Below, piece by piece: positions 62,908 to 64,000 of a stretch of DNA of 64,000 nt. The notes beneath the pieces were generated by a model. The model was given only the letters and a program-made list of their open reading frames with translations, was not told the origin of the DNA and searched no databases. Made by a program: the position numbers and the translations under genes. Source of the stretch: Streptomyces rubrogriseus (GTDB lineage: Bacteria > Actinomycetota > Actinomycetes > Streptomycetales > Streptomycetaceae); the NCBI RefSeq assembly GCF_027947575.1, contig NZ_CP116256.1, positions 124,001-188,000 on the forward strand, read 5' to 3'. Within the stretch, counting starts at the first letter, position 1. Every line of letters begins with the position of its first letter.

Positions 62908-63478
62908 CAGGCTGAAGGATTCCCTGGCGGACCTCGCCGAGTCGGGCCGCCGGCACGCGGTGCCGCCGGCCGCGGAGCGGATCCGGGCGCGCGGCGAGCA
63001 GCGCCTGCGCCGCAGGCGGGCCGCCCTGGCGTCCGGCGGCGCGCTGCTGGCCGCGGCGGTCGCCCTGGGCGGCCTGTCGCTGGTCCGGGCCGCCCGGGAC
63101 CCCGAGCCGCCCGCCGTCCTCCCGACGGCGACCGCCTCGCCCTTCGTGCCGCCGACGCCCGCTCCGGGAGCGGAGTACGCCGAGGAGCTGGCCTACGTGT
63201 ACGACGCGGTGGCTGAGGGCGACACGGTGCAGGTCACCGTCGAGCCGCTGCGTACCGCGCGGGGCGGGGCGACGCCCACGGGCGAGGTGCACACGCTGAC
63301 CCTGCCGCGGGGGACGCCGGTCGAAGCACGGCGGCTGTCCGGCGGGAACCCGGCGGACCTGCGACTGGACGAGCTGCTGGACCGGCTGGCCGCCGGGCGG
63401 AAGTGGGCCTTCGCGATCGACTACGACGGCGAGGGCCGCGTGCACTCGCTGCGGGAGGCCTACTGGCTCGGCGACTGA
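62900..63478 (+). CDS. Single-span membrane protein, putative anti-sigma factor
   Basis: The 192-residue protein has a basic cytoplasmic N-terminus (~45 residues with RRRRAAL), one span (ASGGALLAAAVALGGLSLV) and an extracytoplasmic domain (AEELAYVYDAVAEGDTVQVTVEPL). Topology and overlap with the sigma gene suggest an anti-sigma factor or cosensor; a zinc-binding anti-sigma motif is absent. ATG 62900. Confidence 0.75.
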   Translation: MADRLKDSLADLAESGRRHAVPPAAERIRARGEQRLRRRRAALASGGALLAAAVALGGLSLVRAARDPEPPAVLPTATASPFVPPTPAPGAEYAEELAYVYDAVAEGDTVQVTVEPLRTARGGATPTGEVHTLTLPRGTPVEARRLSGGNPADLRLDELLDRLAAGRKWAFAIDYDGEGRVHSLREAYWLGD

Positions 63479-63577
63479 TCCGGCGGGAAAACCCGGATCA
63501 GCATGCAACCGGCCGGGTGGGTCGGCGCGTAGAGAGTGCGTATCCACAACGCACCACGTCCTTGGGGGGACTTCACC

Positions 63578-64000
63578 ATGCGCGTCGCACACCGCCGGAC
63601 CACTGCCGTCCGCCGCCTCACCGCCGTCACCCTCGGCCTGCTGGCCCTGACCGGGTGCGGCGGCCCGGACGACGGGCCGGACGACAGGCAGGACGCGACC
63701 GCCAAGGCCACCGCTACTGCGTCCGGGACCTCGGCGGCGCCCACCCCGGCGCCGGACGGGACGGCCCCGAGCACCGCACCGAGCGCCACCGCATCGAGCG
63801 CCACCGCACCGAGCGCCTCCGCACCGAGCGCCTCCGCGGCCGGCGCCAACGCGGCCCGCTGGGCCGGCACCAAGCAGTTCGTGCAGATCGACGACGCCCG
63901 GACCGCCGGCGGACGGACCTACCTGTCGGTGCGGCCCGCCGAGAAGAAGCCCCACCCCCGGTTCGAGGCATGGGTGATCGTCCCGGGCGAGGGCCCCTAC
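63578..64000 (+). CDS. Lipoprotein, 3' end outside window
   Basis: The visible 141 residues hold a signal sequence ending in the lipobox LTGC (Cys ~27), a Thr/Ala/Ser/Pro-rich linker with TAPSA repeats, and the start of a folded domain (QFVQIDDARTAGGRTYLSVRPAEKKPHP). It would be anchored to the outer face of the membrane. It lies 99 bp after the anti-sigma-like gene and may belong to the same regulon. Confidence 0.85.
   Translation, partial: MRVAHRRTTAVRRLTAVTLGLLALTGCGGPDDGPDDRQDATAKATATASGTSAAPTPAPDGTAPSTAPSATASSATAPSASAPSASAAGANAARWAGTKQFVQIDDARTAGGRTYLSVRPAEKKPHPRFEAWVIVPGEGPY

Overview
This is a high-GC window with almost all third positions G or C. It has dense 4-base ATGA/GTGA gene overlaps, frequent GTG/TTG starts, many apparently leaderless promoters, and families typical of Streptomyces (TerD/TerB, Spo0M, DUF1023, SpoIIE-type phosphatase, class E/F sortase, ECF41 sigma factor, KdpFABC). 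I infer a Streptomyces core-chromosome segment rather than a mobile island. I see no integrase, transposase, tRNA, rRNA or CRISPR array.

Layout. 1-0.7 kb: the end of a penicillin-binding protein. 0.7-2.7 kb: a cytochrome P450 divergent from a TetR regulator, with two mirror-image palindromes between them. 2.7-9.6 kb: a stress and metal block with a TatA-like protein, TerB, Spo0M, two CNNM/CorC-type membrane proteins and a TerD protein fused to a PD-(D/E)XK nuclease-like domain. 9.7-13 kb: two unknown proteins, a secreted DUF1023 hydrolase and a membrane acyltransferase. 13.2-18.6 kb: a NarL-type two-component system followed by an ABC transporter. The transporter promoter carries the same palindrome as the hydrolase promoter, which suggests a small regulon. 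18.7-23.7 kb: a second FtsX-type ABC transporter facing away from an orphan histidine kinase.

24.7-25.0 and 36.2-38.8 kb: two cold-shock genes whose promoters and 5' leaders match closely, the second next to a DEAD-box helicase with a hairpin over its ribosome binding site. 25.1-33.5 kb: a group of glycosyltransferase, DUF2064, methyltransferase, molybdopterin oxidoreductase, epimerase and membrane genes around an OmpR-type two-component system whose regulator has a 24-bp repeat array; this looks like a surface glycan or glycolipid pathway, but the product is unknown. 33.7-36.2 kb: a sortase with a likely substrate, then a sigma factor with a membrane partner.

39-47.9 kb: mixed metabolism and signalling genes (aldo-keto reductase, ferritin-like protein, TerD, VOC protein, PAP2 phosphatase, anti-sigma-type ATPase, GAF-PP2C phosphatase, ArsR regulator, carbonic anhydrase). 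48.1-51.5 kb: an operon of ribbon-helix-helix regulator, DUF4097 protein and DrrAB-type ABC exporter. The 11-bp-spaced operator array at its start recurs upstream of a GtrA-like gene at 51.7 kb. 52.3-57.0 kb: the high-affinity potassium pump kdpFABC, led by a 27-residue membrane protein. 57-59.2 kb: an ECF41 sigma factor and an FAD oxidoreductase. 59.3-64 kb: a polysaccharide deacetylase, two membrane proteins, another ECF sigma factor with its membrane partner, and the start of a lipoprotein gene.

The most unusual items are the TerD-nuclease fusion with its neighbours, the paired cold-shock leaders, the 11-bp periodic operators, and the repeat-bearing response regulator. No sequence search was possible, so family names rest on motifs recognised by eye.
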